Counted from the stretch's first letter, positions 1-4,442 are shown. The stretch is DNA of 6,454 nucleotides from Spirochaetales bacterium (GCA_022771185.1 JALFCJ010000063.1:1-6454), one strand, 5' to 3'. The notes: generated by a model not told the origin, from the sequence alone. Numbers and translations are program-made.

Positions 1-86
1 TTTGTAGCCATTCTAGCGCGGAATCCAAACTTTCTTGTTCTCTTAGTCTTACTCGGCTGGTAAGTTCTGATACCTTTAGTGCTCAT
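1..86 (-). CDS. rpmH: Ribosomal protein L34 (bL34), 5' part only; runs off the left edge
   Basis: Twenty-eight codons plus two bases of the small basic 50S subunit protein bL34, which binds 23S rRNA. The ATG is at 86-84 and the reading is MSTKGIRTYQPSKTKRTRKF followed by GFRARMAT, which matches the L34 signature RTYQPSxxKRxRxxGFRARMAT. The N-terminus is about three residues longer than the usual MKRTYQPS (MSTKGIRTYQPS). The start is fixed by a GGAG ribosome site at about 93-96 (minus strand), six bases ahead of the ATG. L34 is about 45-52 residues, so roughly the last 20 lie outside the window. In many bacteria rpmH lies divergently beside dnaA and is followed by rnpA. Here it follows the recF-DUF721 genes on the same strand. 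It is too short and incomplete to be an obvious ORF, but the match is clear. Confidence 0.95.
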   Translation of the reverse strand, partial: MSTKGIRTYQPSKTKRTRKFGFRARMAT

Positions 87-183
87 ATCTAACTCCAATT
101 TTCTTTATCGCATAAAGCGGTGGTGTCGTTTTTAGGGACACTAATCCCAATTTCTGAAGTCTATCAGTCTCTAGGTATTGTGG
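87..183. other. DUF721-rpmH intergenic spacer with small hairpins
   Basis: This 97-bp gap holds the rpmH ribosome site, a possible rpmH promoter and two further small dyads. One is CTTTAT-CGC-ATAAAG at 103-117 (6-bp stem, 3-nt loop). The other is GGGA-cactaa-TCCC at 135-148. Neither is followed by a T-tract on either strand, so no terminator is called. I see no tRNA or coding signal. Confidence 0.6.
93..96 (-). promoter_or_regulatory. Ribosome binding site of rpmH (GGAG)
   Basis: On the minus strand GGAG is followed by TTAGAT and then the ATG at 86. It gives independent support for calling the truncated rpmH start there. Confidence 0.7.
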
Positions 184-187
184 TCAA
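158..187 (-). promoter_or_regulatory. Possible weak promoter for rpmH
   Basis: On the minus strand TTGACC (187-182, one mismatch to TTGACA) is followed after 18 bases by TAGACT (163-158, two mismatches to TATAAT). A TG one base upstream makes the latter an extended -10. Transcription would begin near 150, about 64 nt before the rpmH ATG. The -35 overlaps the stop codon of the DUF721 gene. Read-through from the upstream operon is equally possible. Confidence 0.3.
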
Positions 188-191
188 TACC
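174..191. repeat. Perfect 7-bp inverted repeat over the DUF721 stop codon
   Basis: GGTATTG (174-180) and CAATACC (185-191) are exact reverse complements separated by TGGT. The DUF721 stop codon (186-184) spans the loop edge and the first bases of one arm. No T-run follows on either strand, so it is not a normal intrinsic terminator. It could protect the mRNA end, pause transcription, or be chance. Confidence 0.5.
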
Positions 192-477
192 CTTTCATTA
201 CAACAACTTCTTTTATGTGGGCATTTGGAAACATAGTGTTCCAATCTCTTATTATTCTTGACTTATCCATAATCAAAAGAGAGCGTGATGAAAGAGAATT
301 GGCCTTTACATAGATACGGGATTTTTTTAAGTCGACACTGTCAAGTTTAGTGCAGGAACTAAGCCTGACACCTGCAATAACAGGCCAAGAAGAGAAGAAT
401 TTCTGTCGGGAAAAGTCGATGTTATTTGATGTTAAATACTCTTCTATCCCATTCCAAAGTGTTTTTTCTTCAGCCAT
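184..477 (-). CDS. DUF721 / DciA-like protein, candidate replicative-helicase loading factor
   Basis: A 97-residue protein that fits the DUF721 (DciA-like) pattern. A Trp-containing segment (FFSSWPVIAG, residues 27-36, W31) is followed by Leu/Ser/Cys and a short beta strand (SRIYVKANS, 53-61). A helix rich in Leu/Ile/Arg ending in DWNTMF (62-83) and a last strand IKEVVV (88-93) complete it. DciA proteins of this family act with the replicative helicase DnaB during loading. DUF721 genes commonly sit directly after recF in dnaA operons, as here. The start ATG overlaps the recF stop by 8 nt (470-477), and a strong GGGAGG at 482-487 lies four bases upstream, inside recF. No signal peptide or membrane segment is visible, so it should be cytoplasmic. 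It is short and consists essentially of the core domain. The family call rests on pattern and context; the helicase role is inferred. Confidence 0.83.
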   Translation of the reverse strand: MAEEKTLWNGIEEYLTSNNIDFSRQKFFSSWPVIAGVRLSSCTKLDSVDLKKSRIYVKANSLSSRSLLIMDKSRIIRDWNTMFPNAHIKEVVVMKGY

Positions 478-1549
478 TCAGCCTCCCGTTCTCTACAATA
501 AAATGAAGAGACAAAGAACTGTTTTCATGATAATTCTCATCAGGAAGGAATGTACACCATACCTGAGAGTAATCGGGAAGAGAAGACAAGACTTCTCCTC
601 TCTTCTTTGAATCGAGTTCAAGTAGAACATCATCAAGAAGAAGTATAGGCTTTTTACCAGTCATCTTAGAAAAATATAAAGCCTCCGCTATTCTGAATAT
701 AAGAGAGCAGAGTCTTAGCTGTCCAGTAGATCCAATCTGAGAAAATGGACCGTACTGACTCATTACTACAAATCTATCTCTATGGATACCACTTGTAGTA
801 GTATTCATCTTTTTGTCTCTTTCAAGAGTTGAGACCAAAATAGACTCTATCTCTTCTACTGATCCGCCTTCTTTCCATGATGGTTGGTAGTTTACTACGA
901 GATTAAAATCTGTTCCTGATATTCTGGAGAAGAGAGGAGGAAATATTTTGTTGAACTCATATACAGCTCCAGCCCTTTCTTCCATTATCTCCATTCCATA
1001 TGTGGCCAGCCTATTGTTATAAAGCGAAATAAGATAATCATCTCCGCTTCTTATTGCAGCATTTCGCTGTGCAAGGATTGCTCTATAAGATCTCAGAGCA
1101 TCGAAATATCTTTGGGAATAGAGAGATAACATCTGATCGAAGAATTTACGCCTCTCTTCTGGTTCACCTTTTACATAGGAGATGTCTTCATGAGAAAAAA
1201 CAATACAGGGAAATCGGTAAACCAGCTCTTTTCTATCTTTAACTTCTTTTCCATCAAGGATTATCTTTCTCTGGTTTGAGAAAAAAGAGACGGTAATATT
1301 TCCTTTCTCATACTCGTCTTCGTCTTCATAGTCTCCTGATATATAAAAACCATCTTTTCCCCATGAAACACACTCCTTCAGATATGATGTTCTGAAGGAT
1401 GAGCCATAGGAGAGAATGTATAATGCTTCAAGTATGTTTGTTTTTCCTTGACCATTTGGTCCTGTTAGAATGACAGACTTACTATCAGTTTTTACATTCT
1501 CTATTTCTAGATTTCTAAAATCAGAAGTTCTAAGAGAAGTAAACTTCAT
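470..1549 (-). CDS. recF: DNA replication and repair protein RecF
   Basis: A 359-residue SMC-like ATPase of normal RecF length. With RecO and RecR, RecF helps place RecA at single-strand gaps and keeps stalled forks intact; it acts in the cytoplasm on DNA. Visible motifs: an N-terminal strand typical of the family (LRTSDFRNLE, 6-15); Walker A GPNGQGKT (30-37); the GEPEERRKFFD segment (128-138); GIHRDRF (254-260), equivalent to the PHRDD motif; the ABC-type signature GSTGQLRL (273-280, not the common SQGQQRT); and Walker B with D-loop PILLLDDVLLELD (301-313). The start codon shares a base with the dnaN stop (TAATG, 1551-1547), and no good ribosome site precedes it. Its translation therefore probably depends on ribosomes finishing dnaN. 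The 3' end overlaps the DUF721 gene by 8 nt. The reading frame is intact. Confidence 0.98.
   Translation of the reverse strand: MKFTSLRTSDFRNLEIENVKTDSKSVILTGPNGQGKTNILEALYILSYGSSFRTSYLKECVSWGKDGFYISGDYEDEDEYEKGNITVSFFSNQRKIILDGKEVKDRKELVYRFPCIVFSHEDISYVKGEPEERRKFFDQMLSLYSQRYFDALRSYRAILAQRNAAIRSGDDYLISLYNNRLATYGMEIMEERAGAVYEFNKIFPPLFSRISGTDFNLVVNYQPSWKEGGSVEEIESILVSTLERDKKMNTTTSGIHRDRFVVMSQYGPFSQIGSTGQLRLCSLIFRIAEALYFSKMTGKKPILLLDDVLLELDSKKRGEVLSSLPDYSQVWCTFLPDENYHENSSLSLHFIVENGRLNG
482..487 (-). promoter_or_regulatory. Ribosome binding site of the DUF721 gene, inside recF
   Basis: GGGAGG on the minus strand, followed by CTGA and the ATG at 477. It lies within the last codons of recF, so recF translation passes through it. 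This fixes the start and supports translational coupling. Confidence 0.8.
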
Positions 1550-2655
1550 TAGTTCTGCATCGGCATCAGGACAAAGAGATAATCTTTCTCTGGTTCCGGA
1601 GTAAATACCATTGCTGCTGTAGGAGTATTGTAAGATATCTTGAAGAATTCACTTTCAATTTTCTTTACAGTAGGCAATAAGAGAGAACAGTTGAAGCTGA
1701 TTTTTGCAGTAGGACCGTCATATTCGCAAGGAATAATCTGTTTTGAATCTCCGAAATCATTGCTTTCACCACTTACCATTACTCCTTCAGGATTGAGATC
1801 TACAAAGATTCTCTTTGACTTGGACTCAATAAGGACAGCATTAAGGTTAATAGCCTTCTCCATATCAGAGACTTTCATCTTACATGTATAGCTTAGATTC
1901 TTAGGAATGACTCTCTCATAATTAGGATAATTTCCTCCGATAAGAGAAGAAGAAATAGTTCTGTCTCCTACTTTCGCAAAGATAGTGTCTCCGTCAATTG
2001 CAATTGAGAATACTCCTTCCATAGAAGAGATGGACTTAAAGGCCTGTAAGAATTTTACAGGTATGATTACAGGAGAGAAAGATGGTATTTCCTGTTCAAA
2101 TGCACGGGAGATATAAGCAAGTCTTCTTCCATCTGTAGCTACAAGAACTAGTTTCTCATCCTTCTTCTCCATAAATACACCTGTAAGGAAGAAACGAGTA
2201 TTGTCTTCACTTACGGCAAAAGCAGTCTTGTCGATCATTTCTGCATAATCTTTCTGAGGAAGAGAGAAATAAAGACTTTCATTGCAATTCTGTATCTCAG
2301 GATACTTGGAAGCGTCCATTGTCTTGAGGTTTATGTTTATGTTTGTATCGGCTTCTGTAGGTCTTATGGTAAGTTTTCCACCTTCTTCAGAGATTTCTAT
2401 CTCTCCTTCAGGCATGTTTTTCATGACGGCTACAAGTTTTTCACAGAAAACAGTGGTGGCTCCTGGAACTATGGTATTTACGCTGATACTTGATACGAAG
2501 CTCATTTTTCCGTCTGTAGCTTTAACAGTGAGCAAGTCACCATTGTTTTCCAAATATACGTTACTTGTTATTGAAAGAGAGTTCTTCAAAGATGAAAAGC
2601 TCATGGCATATTCTATTTCTTGTCTTAAATTTTGGCACTGGCAGATGAATTTCAT
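1549..2655 (-). CDS. dnaN: DNA polymerase III beta subunit (sliding clamp)
   Basis: A 368-residue beta clamp of normal length (about 365-375). As a dimer it forms the ring that tethers the replicative polymerase and recruits other clamp-binding proteins. The three clamp domains are recognisable: residues 1 to about 120, 125-250 and 255-368. Family motifs include TRFFLTGVFME (153-163), VATDGRRLA (172-180, part of the peptide-binding cleft), GNYPNYERVIP (241-251) and the C-terminal LFVLMPMQN (360-368), whose MPM lines the cleft. The start at 2655 is set by a strong GGAGG at 2661-2665, five bases ahead. The gene follows dnaA on the same strand after 261 non-coding bases that look like oriC. It overlaps recF at TAATG. 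It may have its own promoter in that spacer. Confidence 0.99.
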   Translation of the reverse strand: MKFICQCQNLRQEIEYAMSFSSLKNSLSITSNVYLENNGDLLTVKATDGKMSFVSSISVNTIVPGATTVFCEKLVAVMKNMPEGEIEISEEGGKLTIRPTEADTNININLKTMDASKYPEIQNCNESLYFSLPQKDYAEMIDKTAFAVSEDNTRFFLTGVFMEKKDEKLVLVATDGRRLAYISRAFEQEIPSFSPVIIPVKFLQAFKSISSMEGVFSIAIDGDTIFAKVGDRTISSSLIGGNYPNYERVIPKNLSYTCKMKVSDMEKAINLNAVLIESKSKRIFVDLNPEGVMVSGESNDFGDSKQIIPCEYDGPTAKISFNCSLLLPTVKKIESEFFKISYNTPTAAMVFTPEPEKDYLFVLMPMQN

Positions 2656-2660
2656 AGTAG

Positions 2661-2665
2661 CCTCC
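2661..2665 (-). promoter_or_regulatory. Strong ribosome binding site of dnaN (GGAGG)
   Basis: The minus strand reads GGAGG, CTACT, ATG: a perfect anti-16S match at five-base spacing. It is the best ribosome site in the window and fixes the dnaN start at 2655. Confidence 0.9.
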
Positions 2666-2675
2666 GATTATATCT

Positions 2676-2681
2676 ATTATA
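2676..2681 (-). promoter_or_regulatory. dnaN: Candidate -10 element of a dnaN promoter
   Basis: TATAAT (exact consensus) lies on the minus strand at 2681-2676, placing transcription start near 2669, just before the dnaN ribosome site. A second exact TATAAT at 2672-2667 is too close to the ribosome site to be useful. No good TTGACA-like -35 is seen 16-18 bases upstream. The surrounding DNA is so AT-rich that a chance match is possible. These bases could equally belong to the unwinding zone of the origin. Confidence 0.35.
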
Positions 2682-2699
2682 TCATTAAATATAACAGTT

Positions 2700-2716
2700 T
2701 AGTAGTAATAATATAG
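2700..2716 (+). other. DnaA-trio-like triplet run (candidate unwinding element)
   Basis: The + strand reads TAG TAG TAA TAA TA TAG. Read 3'->5' away from the box cluster this is GAT, AT, AAT, AAT, GAT, GAT, matching the 3'-(G/A)AT-5' consensus of DnaA-trios that bind DnaA on single-stranded DNA. Strand and side are as in Bacillus: boxes toward dnaA, trios toward dnaN. Four triplets are in perfect register and one is offset by a base. In AT-rich DNA such a run could arise by chance, but its position and polarity favour function. Confidence 0.55.
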
Positions 2717-2727
2717 TCTTCCAAAAA

Positions 2728-2737
2728 TGTTAAAAAC
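2728..2737 (-). repeat. Origin 10-mer GTTTTTAACA, copy 1
   Basis: Exact copy on the minus strand (TGTTAAAAAC on +). It is the copy closest to the trio-like run, 11 bases away (2717-2727). Confidence 0.7.
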
Positions 2738-2781
2738 TCAATCATTTCATTATTTTGAAAGAAAATGATATGAGGAAAACT

Positions 2782-2791
2782 TGTTAAAAAC
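2782..2791 (-). repeat. Origin 10-mer GTTTTTAACA, copy 2
   Basis: Exact copy on the minus strand, offset 54 bases from copy 1. With copy 3 the match extends to 12 bases (TTGTTAAAAACT, 2781-2792, against 2850-2861). Confidence 0.7.
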
Positions 2792-2808
2792 TTTTCACAT
2801 TTTTCACA
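2792..2808 (+). repeat. Tandem TTTTCACA doublet (weak DnaA-box-like)
   Basis: TTTTCACA occurs at 2792-2799 and again at 2801-2808, a 9-bp period. It is TTTTCCACA lacking one C. It directly abuts 10-mer copy 2. Possible low-affinity DnaA sites; not certain. Confidence 0.4.
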
Positions 2809-2822
2809 CTTTGAAAAAGGCA

Positions 2823-2831
2823 TGTGGAAAA
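2823..2831 (-). promoter_or_regulatory. DnaA-box-like site TTTTCCACA (minus strand)
   Basis: TGTGGAAAA on +, i.e. TTTTCCACA on the minus strand. It has one mismatch (T for A at position 3) to the classical TTATCCACA box and lies in the middle of the origin spacer. Confidence 0.6.
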
Positions 2832-2839
2832 CTAAAAAT

Positions 2840-2860
2840 TTTTTAACTTAGTTTTTAACA
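2840..2860 (+). repeat. Origin 10-mer copy 3 (2851-2860) with an adjacent partial copy
   Basis: GTTTTTAACA at 2851-2860 is exact. Just upstream TTTTTAAC at 2840-2847 repeats its core with a 12-bp period. Confidence 0.65.
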
Positions 2861-2871
2861 ATTTTTATTGT

Positions 2872-2880
2872 TTTTCCACA
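2872..2880 (+). promoter_or_regulatory. DnaA-box-like site TTTTCCACA (plus strand)
   Basis: Exact TTTTCCACA, one mismatch to TTATCCACA. It is followed eleven bases later by CTTTCCACA, forming a tandem pair. Confidence 0.65.
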
Positions 2881-2882
2881 CT

Positions 2883-2891
2883 CTTTCCACA
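2883..2891 (+). promoter_or_regulatory. DnaA-box-like site CTTTCCACA
   Basis: Two mismatches to TTATCCACA and one to the local TTTTCCACA. It is the second member of a tandem pair. TTTTCCCCA at 2894-2902 may be a further degraded copy. Confidence 0.5.
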
Positions 2892-2903
2892 GGTTTTCCC
2901 CAT

Positions 2904-2913
2904 GTTTTTAACA
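2904..2913 (+). repeat. Origin 10-mer GTTTTTAACA, copy 4
   Basis: Exact copy, offset 53 bases from copy 3, ending four bases before the dnaA stop codon at 2917-2919. Confidence 0.7.
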
Positions 2914-2916
2914 CTT

Positions 2917-4275
2917 TTATTTAGAATTTTCACTAATAATCCTATTAATTGCGTCAACTGTTTTCCTTGTGTTTTCGTCTATCTCAAGTAGCGACTCCAC
3001 CTGTTGTACTGAATATCTGACAGACGTATGGTCTTTATTCAGATACTTTCCTATGTCACTTTGAGTAAAGTGGCCATAGTTATAGGCAATGTATATCGCA
3101 ATCTGTCTAGGAATCTTGATGTTTTTGCTTCTTGATGCCCCCTTCATGTCTACTAGTGATACATTAAAGTAGTTTGCAGTGGCTGTGAAGACATCGTTTA
3201 TAGAGTAGTTTGCATTTATTGTAACCTGCTCCACCACCATATTCTTAAGCTGTTCTTTGGCCATTTCGATAGTTGCTTTTGTACCTATAAGCTTTGCAAC
3301 ACCGCTTATTGTGATCAATGCTCCTTCCAAGTCTCTTACGTTTGTTCTTACAGCCTGACAGATGTAATCCAGGACGTTGTCAGGAATATCGAGGTTTTGT
3401 TCTTTGTTCTTCTGTTTTGCTATGGCTACACGTACCTCATATTTAGGAGGTCTCAAATCAACATTTAGACCGCTTGAGAATCTTGTTCTCAGCCTATCTG
3501 TGATATCTGTGAGTTCTGTTATAGGACGGTCGCATGTGAATACAATCTGTTTGTTGTCGTTATAGAGCTGCACGAATGTATGAAAGAGTTCTTCCTGAGT
3601 AGACTCTTTCTTTTGTAGAAAGTGAATATCGTCGATCAAAAGTACATCTGCGAATCTGTATGTCTTTTTGAATTTATTGTTAGATTCCTTATTACCAAAG
3701 GAAGCGATGAATTCATTAGTAAAAGACTCGGCGGTGACATAGACTATGTTCATGTCAGGGTGATTGGCATAGATGTAGTTTCCTATTGCCTGCAATAAAT
3801 GTGTCTTTCCCAGTCCTACTCCTCCATATATGAGACAAGGGTTGAAAGGATTGTTTCCAGGGTTCATTGCAATTACTTGTGCCGCCCTGAATGCAATGTC
3901 AGAGTTTTCTCCCTCGATAAAGTTGTCGAGAGTGTATTTGGGGTTTAGTGTGGGATTTTTTGCCGTTGTTTCTTTTTTCTGTGAGATGTTAATACTTTCT
4001 TTATTCTGAGTCTTTACTTCAGAGACTTTTGTATCTGTCGATACTTCGATAGATACCGTAATATTCTCTCCTGTTTTGACAGAGAGTAAATTTTCGATAA
4101 CGGTCTTGTAGTCTTTTATACTGTCCAAAACAAACTTTGATTGGGCTGTAATTAATGCGACTCCGTTTTCAATATTTCGAAGCTCTACCCTAGATAAGAG
4201 CATTGAAGCTCCTGCAGGGAGAGTGTCCGCTAGCTGTGTCTTTACTTCATTCCAAAGCTGATTAAATTCTTCCAT
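2917..4275 (-). CDS. dnaA: Chromosomal replication initiator protein DnaA
   Basis: A 452-residue AAA+ initiator of normal length that binds DnaA boxes at oriC, oligomerises with ATP and opens the duplex. Domain I covers about residues 1-80. A short polar linker rich in Lys/Thr/Ser follows (about 81-112). The AAA+ core spans about 113-350, with Walker A GGVGLGKT (151-158), Walker B VLLIDD (211-216), sensor 1 around IVFTCDRP (244-251), arginine finger R265 in RLRTRF (261-266) and sensor 2 R314 in NVRDLEGA. Domain IV (about 355-452) carries PRQIAIYIA (389-397) and the DNA-binding signature KDHTSVRYSVQQVE (414-427). Domain I lacks the usual Trp/Pro-rich segment, and the helix-turn-helix loop before DHTSV looks one residue short, with NK in place of GGR. 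The start at 4275 follows GAAGGA (4279-4284). A minus-strand TGA at 4296-4294 closes the frame upstream. The gene points toward dnaN across oriC and diverges from gyrB. Confidence 0.99.
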   Translation of the reverse strand: MEEFNQLWNEVKTQLADTLPAGASMLLSRVELRNIENGVALITAQSKFVLDSIKDYKTVIENLLSVKTGENITVSIEVSTDTKVSEVKTQNKESINISQKKETTAKNPTLNPKYTLDNFIEGENSDIAFRAAQVIAMNPGNNPFNPCLIYGGVGLGKTHLLQAIGNYIYANHPDMNIVYVTAESFTNEFIASFGNKESNNKFKKTYRFADVLLIDDIHFLQKKESTQEELFHTFVQLYNDNKQIVFTCDRPITELTDITDRLRTRFSSGLNVDLRPPKYEVRVAIAKQKNKEQNLDIPDNVLDYICQAVRTNVRDLEGALITISGVAKLIGTKATIEMAKEQLKNMVVEQVTINANYSINDVFTATANYFNVSLVDMKGASRSKNIKIPRQIAIYIAYNYGHFTQSDIGKYLNKDHTSVRYSVQQVESLLEIDENTRKTVDAINRIISENSK

Positions 4276-4356
4276 AGTTCCTTCAATGATAATTCAACAA
4301 AATTCCAAGGGCAAGAACGATATATCAAACAATGGACCTTGTAGAAACGTCATATA

Positions 4357-4386
4357 TTGAGCCTTAGATATAGAATATGATAATAT
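4357..4386 (+). promoter_or_regulatory. gyrB: Candidate gyrB promoter (TTGAGC ... TGATAATAT)
   Basis: TTGAGC at 4357-4362 (two mismatches to TTGACA) is followed after 18 bases by TAATAT at 4381-4386, preceded by TGA, which makes an extended -10. GATAAT at 4379-4384 with a 16-base spacer is an alternative register. Start would fall near 4393, inside the opposing dnaA -10, leaving a leader of about 50 nt with the GC-rich tract near its 5' end. Confidence 0.5.
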
Positions 4387-4395
4387 ATATATTAT
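4380..4395. repeat. 16-bp AT-only palindrome shared by both promoters
   Basis: ATAATATATATATTAT is a perfect palindrome. It includes most of the -10 elements of both the gyrB and dnaA promoters. It could be extruded or easily melted in supercoiled DNA. Confidence 0.75.
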
Positions 4396-4399
4396 ATCA
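4391..4399 (-). promoter_or_regulatory. dnaA: Extended -10 of a dnaA promoter (TGATATAAT)
   Basis: The minus strand reads TGATATAAT from 4399 to 4391: a perfect TATAAT with the TGn extension. Start would be near 4384, giving a dnaA leader of about 108 nt. The -35 is poor (TTCTTC, 18-base spacer), as tolerated by extended -10 promoters. The spacer is almost entirely the alternating CACGCGTG... tract. Confidence 0.55.
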
Positions 4400-4413
4400 C
4401 GCGTGCGTGCGTG
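4398..4413. repeat. Alternating pyrimidine-purine tract with (GCGT)3
   Basis: CACGCGTGCGTGCGTG is a perfect 16-bp alternation of pyrimidine and purine built from GCGT units, in otherwise very AT-rich DNA. It also begins with the palindrome CACGCGTG (4398-4405). GC-rich alternating sequence of this kind is known to favour left-handed Z-DNA under negative supercoiling. Confidence 0.75.
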
Positions 4414-4430
4414 AGAAGAATTTAAACTAT

Positions 4431-4435
4431 AAAGG
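4431..4435 (+). promoter_or_regulatory. Ribosome binding site of gyrB (AAAGG)
   Basis: AAAGG is followed by seven bases and the ATG at 4443. An in-frame TAA at 4437-4439 directly before the ATG rules out any earlier start. Confidence 0.65.
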
Positions 4436-4442
4436 TTAAGCA

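Larger units (their letters stand above)
2656..2916. other. oriC: Probable chromosomal replication origin (oriC), dnaA-dnaN spacer
   Basis: This 261-bp non-coding, strongly AT-rich spacer lies between dnaA and dnaN, a common bacterial origin location (as in Bacillus). Reading from the dnaA end toward dnaN it contains a cluster of TTTTCCACA-type 9-mers, a set of GTTTTTAACA repeats in inverted pairs, a doublet of TTTTCACA and triplets resembling DnaA-trios. It ends in an AT-rich zone with two TATAAT strings beside dnaN. Base composition also changes across the locus: the + strand is pyrimidine-rich over the leftward genes and purine-rich over gyrB. This is partly a gene-orientation effect. Other dyads present are ATCATTT/AAATGAT (2741-2747, 2763-2769) and AAAACTAA/TTAGTTTT (2828-2835, 2848-2855). 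The origin assignment rests on location and motif clustering. The box consensus is diverged from the classical one. Confidence 0.8.
4276..4442. promoter_or_regulatory. Divergent dnaA-gyrB promoter region
   Basis: These 167 bp separate two divergent replication genes and must hold the start signals for both. The centre carries a 16-bp AT palindrome, two opposing extended -10 elements and a (GCGT)n tract. No TTTTCCACA-type DnaA box was seen here, so autoregulation by DnaA through such boxes is not apparent. The 4285-4350 part shows nothing I can name; it would be the dnaA leader. Confidence 0.75.

Noticed and set aside
1..90. Possible tRNA at the left edge
   Set aside because: I looked for T-loop and D-loop motifs on both strands and found none; the minus strand reads as the start of ribosomal protein L34 instead.
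103..117. CTTTAT-CGC-ATAAAG hairpin as an intrinsic terminator
   Set aside because: The stem is AT-rich and short, and no T-run follows on either strand; it also lies just ahead of the rpmH ribosome site.
350..610. Plus-strand ORF of 86 codons over the recF/DUF721 junction
   Set aside because: It is antisense to two clearly recognised genes, has no family resemblance and no good ribosome site; a shadow frame.
2667..2672. Second TATAAT as the dnaN -10
   Set aside because: The start site would fall at or within the ribosome binding site or start codon, leaving no usable leader.
2282..2716. Plus-strand ORF of 144 codons across dnaN and into the origin spacer
   Set aside because: It is the antisense of dnaN, runs into the trio-like AT-rich DNA, and its hydrophobic look comes from complementing dnaN codons.
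2828..2855. AAAACTAA/TTAGTTTT dyad as a dnaA transcription terminator
   Set aside because: The stem is AT-only apart from one pair, with a 12-nt loop; it is more easily explained by overlapping origin repeats.
4277..4310. TTGCCC-17-TATCAT as a dnaA promoter on the minus strand
   Set aside because: The spacing is good, but the start site would lie in the ribosome site just before the ATG, so the transcript would lack a working leader.
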